DNA of 64,000 nucleotides, from NCBI RefSeq assembly GCF_000306115.2, contig NZ_AKWX02000007.1, forward strand, positions 434,001-498,000, in the 5' to 3' direction. Positions 1 through 7,086 of the stretch are shown piece by piece (within the stretch, counting starts at the first letter, position 1; every line of letters starts with the position of its first letter). The notes under the pieces are model-generated. The model was given only the letters and a program-made list of their open reading frames with translations. It did not search any database and had not been told where the DNA came from. Source of the stretch: Leptospira wolffii serovar Khorat str. Khorat-H2. GTDB lineage: Bacteria; Spirochaetota; Leptospiria; Leptospirales; Leptospiraceae. Both the position numbers and the translations under genes were made by a program.

Positions 1-726
1 GAACACGCCTATAAAAACAAACTTCCGATCCTTCTGAAAGGTCCCACGGGTTGCGGTAAGACTCGCTTTGTGGAATTCATGGCGGCGAGACTCGGGCTTC
101 CCTTGGTTTCCGTATCCTGTCACGAGGAAACTTCCGCAGTCGATCTTTTAGGAAGATTTCTCATCCAAGGAGCGGAAACGGTTTGGCAAGACGGTCCATT
201 GACTCGTTGTGTTCGTGCCGGAGGAATTCTATATATAGACGAGATTGCGGAAGCGAGGCCGGATACGATCGTTTCCATTCATCCTTTGACGGACCATAGA
301 AGAGAGATGTATCTGGACCGCAGGAACGAAAATCTAAAGGCCCCCGATTCTTTCATGCTAGTCGCCTCTTATAATCCGGGATACCAAAAGGGTTGGAAAG
401 AATTAAAGCCTTCCACCAGACAAAGATTCATATCCTTACAATTCGATTATCCGGATCCAAAGAGAGAAGAGGAAATTCTGGAAAAGGAAACGGGAGTTTC
501 TTCCTCCGTATCTTCGAAACTCGTGAAACTTGCAGGGAAGATCCGTAATCTTACCGAGCTCGGACTTTTGGAATCCTGCTCCACTCGTCTCTTGGTGGAC
601 GCCGCGAAATTGATTTCCACTGGGCTGCCGCCTAGGATGTCCTGCGAGGTCGCAATCGTGCAGCCTTTATCCGACGATCCGGATACGATACGTTCCCTGA
701 AGGATTTGGTCTCCTTGTTGATTTGA
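1..726 (+). CDS. norQ: NorQ/CbbQ-type MoxR AAA+ ATPase (5' end outside window)
   Basis: AAA+ ATPase of the MoxR branch that, with its VWA partner, activates or inserts metal into an enzyme, typically nitric oxide reductase (NorQ) or Rubisco (CbbQ). The frame is open from base 1, so the true start lies outside; the first visible codons already lead into the Walker A loop GPTGCGKT near base 40-63. A Walker B (ILYIDEIAEA) and a sensor-like stretch (VASYNPGY) follow, then a C-terminal lid domain ending at the TGA at 724-726. The next gene starts 3 bases downstream and encodes the matching VWA protein, which fixes the functional assignment. NorQ is preferred over CbbQ because nothing Calvin-cycle-like is present, while respiratory maturation genes sit at the other end of the window; norCB would be expected just upstream but cannot be seen. 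Confidence 0.85.
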   Translation, partial: EHAYKNKLPILLKGPTGCGKTRFVEFMAARLGLPLVSVSCHEETSAVDLLGRFLIQGAETVWQDGPLTRCVRAGGILYIDEIAEARPDTIVSIHPLTDHRREMYLDRRNENLKAPDSFMLVASYNPGYQKGWKELKPSTRQRFISLQFDYPDPKREEEILEKETGVSSSVSSKLVKLAGKIRNLTELGLLESCSTRLLVDAAKLISTGLPPRMSCEVAIVQPLSDDPDTIRSLKDLVSLLI

Positions 727-729
727 CCC

Positions 730-2511
730 ATGGGTTGGGACGAATTCCTATTCAAACGGATTTATAGGATCTCCCGGGATCTTTTTTCCGATCCTAAAGA
801 TTCCGATTCGGAATCCAAAGCGGTTCGGCTATCCGAGATCCGATCCAGACTTTCCGTTTTGGCCAAATCATTGACCGGCGAAAATATAGAAATCTTCCCC
901 GCGGAAAGAGAGGGAGGCTTCCAGGGATCGATCTATTTTTTGCCCGCATCCTATTCCAAGGGGAGGGATTCCGATTCTAATTTAGAATATTATATTTTCA
1001 GAATTCTGTATCTGAGCGAGCAAAGAAGGCTCGGGTTGAATTGGAGGGAAGGGGAAAATCGGAGTAGGGCGGAGTCCTTACGAAAATCTTACGAGTACCA
1101 TCCCGAAGTTATGCGATCCTTGGAAGATCGTTATCCCGAATCTAAATGGCTTCTGGAATCCGTGGAAAAGACGGAGAAGGAATTTCGTGAAAAAGAAAGT
1201 AAGACGGTCACTTCGGAGGAGGAATTCTCCTTTTTGCACGGCATTTGGATGTCCGCTCCCCATTCTACTCCGAAAAACGAATCCCAAACTCCGGAAAGAA
1301 TCCAAACAGAAAAACCGGAAGACGCCAAAATAGAAACGGAATTGGAAGCGAAGCCCAGAGAGAGAGTAGAAAGCATAGAGGCGGATAAAAAGGCCCAGGA
1401 AGATTACACTCTAATGCACCAATTCGAAAAGGTGGAAACCGCCGAGGAGTTCGAGGGAAATTGGAGGGATTTCGACGGATCGGACCAATTGTCCGAACAG
1501 GAAGAAGCGCTTAACGAACTGGATCTCAGAAAGACAGTACGTTCGAACGAACCGACTCATTCCGTTTACAGGACGGATTTATTCTCCGGCGCGTTTTCCT
1601 TGGAAGTGGGGGATTTCAAGGGAGAGGAAAAAGCGATTTCCTACGACGAATGGGATTACAAAAAAAGAAAGTATCGAAAGGAATACTGCAAGGTGTTCCC
1701 TAAGAGAATACCGGACGCCGAAATCGGGTATTCCGAGGAAATCTTTCGGGAAAATTTTTCCACGTTGAACTCTCTTCGCTCCCGGATGAATCGATTCTTT
1801 CATAGAAAGATGCAGATAAAAAGGCAGGCCTACGGAGAGGACCTGGATTTGGACGCGAGTTTGCAGTATTATTCGGATTTGTATTCCGGCCAGACTCCAT
1901 CCGAGAATCTGTACGTTTCCCAGAGAAAAAGACTAAGGGAGGTCTCCGTTCTGATCTTAGCGGATATGAGCCTCTCCACGGATTCTTATGTGGACAACCA
2001 TAGGGTCTTGGATGTGGAAAAAAAATCCCTGCTGCTTTTCGGACAGATTTGCTCCGAATTCGGAGATAGATTCCGGATCGATTCCTTCTATTCAAATACT
2101 AGAAACCATTGCGATTATTTGAATATAAAAAACTTCGAAGAGTCCTGGGAAAAATCCAGGGAAAGGATCGGACTCATGGAAGCGAAGGGTTACACAAGGA
2201 TCGGCCCCGCAATCCGGCACGCATTCTCGGAGATCCGAAAAGAGAGTAGCTCTAGGCGATGGATCCTACTTTTGACGGACGGAAAACCCAACGATTACGA
2301 TCGATACGAGGGAAGATACGGAATAGAGGACGTAAAGCGAGCGATAAAGGAGTGTGAAAAAGAGGATGTGGGAGTATATGCCCTGGCTGTGGATAGACAG
2401 GCCAAGGATTATCTACCCGCGATGCTCGGAAAGGATTCTTTCCGGATTCTACCCAACCCGAACCAATTACCGGACGCTCTTACGGATTTTTTCATCAGAA
2501 TGATCGGTTAA
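730..2511 (+). CDS. norD: NorD/CbbO-type VWA-domain activation protein
   Basis: Partner of the preceding AAA+ ATPase. The 593-residue protein has a long charged N-terminal half and a C-terminal von Willebrand A domain. The metal-ion-dependent adhesion site is visible as DMSLS (DxSxS) near residue 412, followed by the TDGKPND loop near residue 515. In NorD/CbbO proteins this domain docks the ATPase onto the target enzyme. Residues about 150-270 are rich in Glu and Lys and look like a flexible linker. It begins 3 bases after the norQ stop, so the two are almost certainly co-transcribed. No terminator with a T-run is obvious in the AT-rich stretch that follows. NorD is favoured over CbbO from context only. 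Confidence 0.85.
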   Translation: MGWDEFLFKRIYRISRDLFSDPKDSDSESKAVRLSEIRSRLSVLAKSLTGENIEIFPAEREGGFQGSIYFLPASYSKGRDSDSNLEYYIFRILYLSEQRRLGLNWREGENRSRAESLRKSYEYHPEVMRSLEDRYPESKWLLESVEKTEKEFREKESKTVTSEEEFSFLHGIWMSAPHSTPKNESQTPERIQTEKPEDAKIETELEAKPRERVESIEADKKAQEDYTLMHQFEKVETAEEFEGNWRDFDGSDQLSEQEEALNELDLRKTVRSNEPTHSVYRTDLFSGAFSLEVGDFKGEEKAISYDEWDYKKRKYRKEYCKVFPKRIPDAEIGYSEEIFRENFSTLNSLRSRMNRFFHRKMQIKRQAYGEDLDLDASLQYYSDLYSGQTPSENLYVSQRKRLREVSVLILADMSLSTDSYVDNHRVLDVEKKSLLLFGQICSEFGDRFRIDSFYSNTRNHCDYLNIKNFEESWEKSRERIGLMEAKGYTRIGPAIRHAFSEIRKESSSRRWILLLTDGKPNDYDRYEGRYGIEDVKRAIKECEKEDVGVYALAVDRQAKDYLPAMLGKDSFRILPNPNQLPDALTDFFIRMIG

Positions 2512-2647
2512 ATAAAAAATTATATTTTAAATTAAGAAAATTTTATGGTTTAGGAAAATTCTCCGTCGAGCCCTTGATTCGCATTCTTCACTCCTTGCGC
2601 AGGAGCCGAAAAACGAATTTCGGTCCAGGCAAAGAATAACAAGAAGA

Positions 2648-3133
2648 CTAAAAAGTTTTCGCTAAGGCCACTAGCTGGTCCAAGGCGGCGTTCCAGCCGT
2701 CCATAAAACCCATATCCTCGTGTTTTTTTCTGTCTTCTTCGTGTTTGTGTCGGGCGAGAACATGATATTTGGTTCCGTTGCCGTGCTTCTCCAGTGTGAG
2801 AATTGCGGTGAAAAAACCCCCGTTCTGAGCCGGTTTGAAACCCGGTTCGAAAATGTCCGTGAATACCAATCTTTCGTTTTCCACTACTTCCAGATAAGAT
2901 CCCATGTTCGGGAATTCCTGGCCTTCCGGAGATTTCATTGTGGTGCGAAAGATTCCGCCTGCACGAAGGTCTAACTCGCAATCGATTGTGGTCCAAGGAG
3001 CGGGAGTAAACCATTTCAGGATATGTGCTGGAGTGGTCCAGGCCTTCCAAACCAATTCTCTCGGAACGTCCACAATTCTCTCCAAGACTAAATCCGTCTT
3101 AGGATCCACATTATAATATTTAGGTGTCGTCAT
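2648..3133 (-). CDS. SRPBCC (AHSA1-like) domain protein
   Basis: 161-residue START/Bet v1-fold protein of the AHSA1 group: the N-terminal 'R.[13 protein letters not shown].p.hi..W..P' pattern, a GG-containing central strand (RAGGIFRT) and a C-terminal helix with '[11 protein letters not shown]' are all recognisable. Members bind hydrophobic ligands or act as Aha1-like co-chaperones; the ligand cannot be predicted. The start overlaps the end of the upstream ArsR-type regulator by 14 bases, so the two form one minus-strand operon. This ArsR-SRPBCC pairing is common in bacteria and suggests that the regulator controls the SRPBCC gene together with itself. Confidence 0.85.
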   Translation of the reverse strand: MTTPKYYNVDPKTDLVLERIVDVPRELVWKAWTTPAHILKWFTPAPWTTIDCELDLRAGGIFRTTMKSPEGQEFPNMGSYLEVVENERLVFTDIFEPGFKPAQNGGFFTAILTLEKHGNGTKYHVLARHKHEEDRKKHEDMGFMDGWNAALDQLVALAKTF

Positions 3134-3467
3134 TTTCCTTCTCCTTTAAATCCAAGAGATAAGAGTCTAGTTGTCCCAGTCTTCTTTCCCAGACCGTTCT
3201 TTGTTTCACGAACCATTCTTCTCCGAGATCCAGAGTAGAATGGGTAAGGGAATAGGTCCGGACCCGTCCCGATTTAACGGAACTCACGAGAGAAGATTCT
3301 TCCAATACGCCCAAATGTTGCATGAAAGAAGGTAGAGCCATGGAAAATGGCTCGGCCAATTCTCCCACTGTCGCGGGACCTAGGCTCAGACGTTCCAGGA
3401 TGGAACGCCGGGTTGGGTCGCCGAGAGCGTGGAAAAGATTATCTAAACTCACTCCTTGGTTAGGCAT
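3120..3467 (-). CDS. ArsR-family winged-helix repressor
   Basis: 115-residue ArsR/SmtB-fold regulator. The N-terminal '[18 protein letters not shown]' helix and the central helix-turn-helix with '[13 protein letters not shown]' are typical of the subgroup paired with SRPBCC proteins. No metal-binding ELCVCDL motif is present, so it is probably not a metalloregulator. It is first gene of a two-gene minus-strand operon. Two copies of the palindrome TTAGG-N6-CCTAA lie over and just upstream of its start codon (centres near 3467 and 3502), which points to negative autoregulation. Confidence 0.88.
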   Translation of the reverse strand: MPNQGVSLDNLFHALGDPTRRSILERLSLGPATVGELAEPFSMALPSFMQHLGVLEESSLVSSVKSGRVRTYSLTHSTLDLGEEWFVKQRTVWERRLGQLDSYLLDLKEKENDDT

Positions 3468-3476
3468 TTACCTAAC
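3459..3476. promoter_or_regulatory. Operator-like palindrome overlapping the arsR-type start codon
   Basis: GTTAGG-CATTTA-CCTAAC, a perfect 6-bp inverted repeat whose spacer contains the (reverse-strand) start codon of the ArsR-type gene. It shares the TTAGG-N6-CCTAA core with the site 35 bp further upstream, so both are probably bound by the same protein. Regulator identity is inferred from position. Confidence 0.6.
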
Positions 3477-3491
3477 TATATCATGGATTAA

Positions 3492-3513
3492 AACTTAGGT
3501 AAATACCTAAGTT
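3492..3513. promoter_or_regulatory. Second operator-like palindrome upstream of the arsR-type gene
   Basis: A perfect 10-bp inverted repeat with a 2-base centre, AACTTAGGTA and TACCTAAGTT. The inner core TTAGG-N6-CCTAA is the same as in the site over the start codon. Its place 25-46 bases before the start fits a promoter-overlapping repressor site. Confidence 0.6.
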
Positions 3514-3534
3514 TGGAAAAATTGCGATTTTGAG

Positions 3535-3690
3535 GAAAAAAAGGGCGCCTCCTTCGACCCTTCGGCAGGCTCAGGGCTCGAGGACCGGGCTATCCGCTTG
3601 GATCTGCGAAGCACCATAAACGGTGCATCGCAGTATCTCGCTCCTATCCCTGGCGCATCTCGGGGAGAAAATCTGTAGAAGGTACTACAA
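3535..3690. repeat. Palindromic intergenic element (REP-like candidate)
   Basis: This occupies most of the gap between the ArsR-type gene and the doxX-like gene (3468-3846). It contains a stretch beginning near 3552 of the type 'CTTCGACCCTTCGGCAGG...', a pattern I associate with dispersed intergenic repeats. An almost perfect hairpin follows at 3604-3633: CTGCGA, A, GCACC, loop ATAAAC, GGTGC, A, TCGCAG. The GC-rich, hairpin-forming composition differs from the neighbouring intergenic DNA. No convincing reading frame is present. Dispersal in the genome is a guess that a self-search would settle. Confidence 0.4.
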
Positions 3691-3846
3691 AATCCTTTCC
3701 TAGACACGCTATAGGTCCCAATCTTCGGGAAAATTCGCAAAATAGAAGGAACTCCTCACAAAAAAATCCGGGTCCATTGTCCAATTTCGCTCCTCTCGAT
3801 CCTTATTGGATCGGAACCGAGGATCTCGATTCCAAGGAGAACAAAA

Positions 3847-4278
3847 ATGAAGAAGGTACTACAAACCACCGCCGGAGAAATCACCGGATCGGAATTGGAA
3901 AAGAAAGAGAAATGGATCCGGACCGCTCGATGGATTTATTGGACCCTGACACTGCTCATTACGAGTACCATGATTCTTGCCGGAATTCTTTTGCTTACGG
4001 GAGCGAGCGCCAATTTGGAAGGAATCGCCCGTTTAGGATACCCGATCTATCTGGCTAAGATTTTAGGGGTGGCGAAGGTTTTAGGAGGGATTGCGATTTT
4101 ACAGAATCGATTCGCTACTTTGAAGGAATGGGCGTATGCGGGATACACATTCAATCTGATCGGAGCCTCGGCTTCCCATGCATTTGTGGGAGAAGGGATT
4201 GGTTCGATTCTAACACCGCTTGTCATTCTTCTGTTGCTTTTAGTTTCTTGCCGCCAATGGAAGACCGGATGGATGTAG
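3847..4278 (+). CDS. DoxX-family membrane protein
   Basis: 143-residue, mostly hydrophobic protein with four predicted transmembrane helices (roughly residues 30-52, 62-82, 87-105 and 115-138) and the DoxX-like pattern in which a 'PiYLAKILGVAKVLGGIAIL' helix is followed by a 'KEWAYAGYTF' loop. Such small DoxX proteins are of uncertain biochemical function and often sit beside stress regulators. It has a good ribosome site (AGGAG nine bases before the ATG). It lies in the same direction as the YCII and sigma factor genes and could share their transcript. Confidence 0.8.
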   Translation: MKKVLQTTAGEITGSELEKKEKWIRTARWIYWTLTLLITSTMILAGILLLTGASANLEGIARLGYPIYLAKILGVAKVLGGIAILQNRFATLKEWAYAGYTFNLIGASASHAFVGEGIGSILTPLVILLLLLVSCRQWKTGWM

Positions 4279-4366
4279 GAAAAAAACAGGAAAGAAGAAG
4301 TGAAATCGAGTTATATTATTATAATATTTAAAAATTGAATATTCTATTTAGAAAGGAGAAAGAAGA

Positions 4367-4705
4367 ATGAAGGAATTCATGTTATTATTCAGACAACCCA
4401 GTTACGATTATAGCAAGGCGGATCCCAAAGACATGGAGGCTCTTGCCAAGAAATGGAAGGATTGGGTGGGAGGAATCGCCGCCCAGGGAAAATTAGCGAG
4501 TAACGGTCCTAGACTCGGCCAAGAAGGAAAGGTACTCAAGGCGGGAGGAGTTATCACGGACGGCCCCTTCGTGGAAATCAGGGAAAGACTCGGGAGCTTC
4601 ATTATCGTGAACGCGGAAAGCCTGGAAGAAGCGACCACTCTCGCTCACGGTTGTCCTGCGGTGGATGCGGACGGTAGCGTGGAAATCCGACCGATATACG
4701 GGTAA
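4367..4705 (+). CDS. YCII-related (DGPF domain) protein
   Basis: 112-residue single-domain protein of the YCII/DGPF family: N-terminal 'KEFMLLFRQP', central 'GGVITDGPFVEIRERLGSFIIV' with the DGPF signature, and C-terminal 'HGCPAVDADGSVEIRPI'. The fold resembles ferredoxin-like dimers and some members catalyse lactone or peroxide chemistry; its reaction is unknown. Ribosome site AAAGGAGAAAG precedes the ATG. Genes of this family are very often next to an ECF sigma factor with a long C-terminal domain, as here (next gene). Confidence 0.88.
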   Translation: MKEFMLLFRQPSYDYSKADPKDMEALAKKWKDWVGGIAAQGKLASNGPRLGQEGKVLKAGGVITDGPFVEIRERLGSFIIVNAESLEEATTLAHGCPAVDADGSVEIRPIYG

Positions 4706-4713
4706 AAATCTCC

Positions 4714-4749
4714 GGCCCGCTTTCCACCCGGGCGGGCCTATTCTCTTTT
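4714..4749 (+). terminator. Hairpin with T-run between YCII gene and sigma factor
   Basis: GGCCCGC (4714-4720) pairs with GCGGGCC (4732-4738) around an 11-base loop, then TATTCTCTTTTT runs directly into the sigma factor ATG at 4751. It looks like an intrinsic terminator or attenuator of the YCII transcript. Confidence 0.6.
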
Positions 4750-4750
4750 T

Positions 4751-5983
4751 ATGGAAGATCAGGATTCTCTAAAGCATTTATTCCAATCGGAATTTTCCAA
4801 AATGGTCGCGGTGATCGCTAAACTCTTCGGATTGCAGCACTTGGAGATCGCGGAGGATATCGTAAGCGACACGTTCTTGCAGGCTGCGGAGACCTGGGGC
4901 CAAAAAGGAATACCGGAAAATCCCACCGCTTGGTTGTATGTAGTCGCTAAGAGAAAGACCCTCCATTATTTTAAGAGAAACAAAATCTTCAGCCGAAAGA
5001 TCGCTCCGGAGCTCGTATCGGAACGGGAGCAGAAGGAAGAACTACCGGATTTGGATTTTTCCAAGAAGAATATCAAGGATAGCCAATTGCAGATGCTTTT
5101 CGCAGTCTGCAATCCTCTGATAGCGAGCGAGGCGCAGATAGGACTCGCTCTCCGAATACTCTGCGGTTTCGGAATCGAAGAAATTTCGGAGGCCTTTCTC
5201 ACGAATAAGGAAACCATCAATAAGAGACTATTCCGTGCTAAGGAAAAATTAAGATCGGAAAACATAAGGATGGAACTTCCGGAAGAAGAGGAGATAGAAA
5301 AGCGCTTGGTCAACGTTCTGCATATCGTATACCTTCTCTTTACGGAAGGATACTACTCCAAAACCCAAGATAAGATTCTTAGACAAGAATTATGCTTCGA
5401 AGCCGTACGATTGGGTGTGAGTCTTACGGAATACGAAAGAACGAACCTTCCCAAAACGAACGCTCTTCTTGCACTTATGTGTTTTCACGCGTCCCGATTT
5501 CCTGCCAGGCAAACGGAAGGTGAGTCCTTTATTCTATACGAGAATCAAAACGAGGAGCTATGGGACCGGGAATTGATCGACCAAGGAAAGAAATTCTTGG
5601 CATTATCCGCCTCGGGAACGGAAATCAGTTCCTACCATATAGAGGCTAGGATCGCCTTCTGGCATTGCCAAAAGGAAGACAGTCCGGAAAAATGGGGGGA
5701 GATTTTGGATCTTTACGATCGTCTACTTGTGCTGAATTATTCTCCGAGCGTGGCATTGAATCGGGTCTTCGCATTGTATAAACTCAAAGGTTGGGAGTTC
5801 GCGCTGCCCGAAGCGGAGAAATTGAAATTGGAATCCAATCATTTCTATTTTCTACTCCTAGGCGAACTTTATACTCATAGCGACAAAGAAAGAGCCAGGG
5901 AGAATTTCTTAAAGGCGCATTCGTTAGCAAAAACCAATACCGAGAAAAAGGGAATCGAAGAGAGGATTCGGACTCTGGTTTGA
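4751..5983 (+). CDS. ECF-type RNA polymerase sigma factor with C-terminal DUF6596-like region
   Basis: 410 residues, twice the usual ECF length. Region 2 is visible at about residues 10-75 (FSKMVAVIAKLFG... AEDIVSDTFLQAAETW... PTAWLYVVAKRK) and region 4 at about 115-165 (LALRILCGFGIEEISEAFLTNKETINKRLFRAKEKL). The remainder is an all-helical, TPR-like domain of the COG4941 type (LFTEGYYSK; LVLNYSPSVALNRVFALYKLKGWEFAL). In this group the extra domain probably replaces a separate anti-sigma factor. The ATG follows the T-run of a hairpin with no purine-rich ribosome site, so translation may be weak or leaderless. A downstream start would cut into region 2, which supports this start. Confidence 0.88.
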   Translation: MEDQDSLKHLFQSEFSKMVAVIAKLFGLQHLEIAEDIVSDTFLQAAETWGQKGIPENPTAWLYVVAKRKTLHYFKRNKIFSRKIAPELVSEREQKEELPDLDFSKKNIKDSQLQMLFAVCNPLIASEAQIGLALRILCGFGIEEISEAFLTNKETINKRLFRAKEKLRSENIRMELPEEEEIEKRLVNVLHIVYLLFTEGYYSKTQDKILRQELCFEAVRLGVSLTEYERTNLPKTNALLALMCFHASRFPARQTEGESFILYENQNEELWDRELIDQGKKFLALSASGTEISSYHIEARIAFWHCQKEDSPEKWGEILDLYDRLLVLNYSPSVALNRVFALYKLKGWEFALPEAEKLKLESNHFYFLLLGELYTHSDKERARENFLKAHSLAKTNTEKKGIEERIRTLV

Positions 5984-6051
5984 GTCGGATCAAGATCTAT
6001 CTTATTCTTATTATATTCCGCTCCTGGAATATTCTTCTCTTCGCCTAAGGT

Positions 6052-6065
6052 TTGATAATTGTCAA
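6052..6065. promoter_or_regulatory. FNR/DNR-type palindrome upstream of the aph-glpD pair
   Basis: TTGAT-AATT-GTCAA matches the Crp/Fnr consensus TTGAY-N4-RTCAA on both arms. It is centred about 182 bases before the phosphotransferase start. It is nested in a 7-bp inverted repeat, GCCTAAG (6043-6049) and CTTAGGC (6074-6080), so a structural role is also possible. A one-mismatch copy (TTGAG-TCGG-ATCAA) spans the sigma factor stop codon at 5980-5993. Confidence 0.45.
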
Positions 6066-6240
6066 ATCCGTCGCTTAGGCCTCGGTCTAGAACCTTGGAT
6101 ATATAGACAATGGCTGAAAGTCTGGAGCCGGGACCGAACCGATGTGAAATTCCATAATTCTCAAAAACATTTCCTAAAAATAGTTTCCGAATCTTATAGA
6201 GACATTATTATCCGAAATGGAATAGTGTAAAAGGATTAGA

Positions 6241-7086
6241 ATGGGTCAGGAAAATATAGACTTTGCGATTTCGGCTCGCACCCTCGCAATAGGGCGTTCT
6301 GCGGAAATTCTGGATTTCGAAAATAATCGAATCATGAAACTTTACTTCGGTCATGTTCCCGATCGGGAGATCGAAACGGAATACGAAAATTCCAAAGTAG
6401 CGTTTTCTTCCGGAGCTACTTCCATGAAATGCTACGAAAAAATCCGGTATGGAGAAAGGGTAGGGATCGTCTTTGATAAGATAGAAGGCATTTCCTTAAC
6501 CAAGCTTCCGGATAAAAAGCCCGCCGCTTTCTTTAGTCTTTCCAGGATACTTGCCGATCTGCATTTGGGTTTGCATAATAAAAAGGCGGAGAAGCTAAAA
6601 GACGTGAAGACGATCGCCGCCGAGATGTTGGATCTGGAACCTCTTTCTTATTTAAACAGAGAGGAAAAAGATAAGGCGCGGAAAATAATCCTGGATTTAC
6701 CCGACGGCAATTCCTTACTCCATATGGATTTTCATCCTGAGAATATTATAGTCGCCGAGGATTCCTTCGTGGTGATCGATTGGATGACCGCTCTGAAGGG
6801 ACATCCGGCTGCGGACGTAGCTTCCACTCAGTTCCTGTTCCAGGATGCGGAATTGTGGCCGGGGACTCCTTGGCTCAAAATCGTATTCTATAATTTGGTT
6901 CGAAAATTTCTTCTAAAAGGATATTTGAAGCATTATTATTCGGTTTCTTCGATCACCCCGGAAGAGGTAAAATCCTGGAGACTTCCGATACTTCTTCTTA
7001 GATTAGGACTTTGGAATATAGATAGCGAAAGGCAGTCGCTGCAAAAAGAAATTCGAGAGCTGATCTCCCTTTCGGATCGCTATTGA
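6241..7086 (+). CDS. Phosphotransferase-fold (APH/choline kinase-like) protein
   Basis: 281-residue protein of the aminoglycoside phosphotransferase superfamily. The Brenner-type catalytic motif HMDFHPENI is at about residues 161-169 and the metal-binding VVIDWM follows about 13 residues later. An N-terminal lobe with a GRSAEILDF nucleotide-loop-like segment is also visible. The family phosphorylates small alcohols, sugars or antibiotics; there is no basis for calling drug resistance here. The stop codon overlaps the start of glpD by one base (TGATG), so the two are translationally coupled, which suggests a substrate related to glycerol or phospholipid metabolism (inference). The only upstream regulatory candidate is the FNR-type palindrome at 6052. 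Confidence 0.82.
   Translation: MGQENIDFAISARTLAIGRSAEILDFENNRIMKLYFGHVPDREIETEYENSKVAFSSGATSMKCYEKIRYGERVGIVFDKIEGISLTKLPDKKPAAFFSLSRILADLHLGLHNKKAEKLKDVKTIAAEMLDLEPLSYLNREEKDKARKIILDLPDGNSLLHMDFHPENIIVAEDSFVVIDWMTALKGHPAADVASTQFLFQDAELWPGTPWLKIVFYNLVRKFLLKGYLKHYYSVSSITPEEVKSWRLPILLLRLGLWNIDSERQSLQKEIRELISLSDRY

Noticed and set aside
2550..3050. 166-codon minus-strand frame overlapping the SRPBCC gene
   Set aside because: Same-strand alternative frame of a recognised domain; the unique tail after 2648 has no independent start or ribosome site.
6241..7086. Aminoglycoside resistance gene
   Set aside because: The APH fold is shared with many sugar, choline and small-alcohol kinases and the coupling to glpD points to metabolism.
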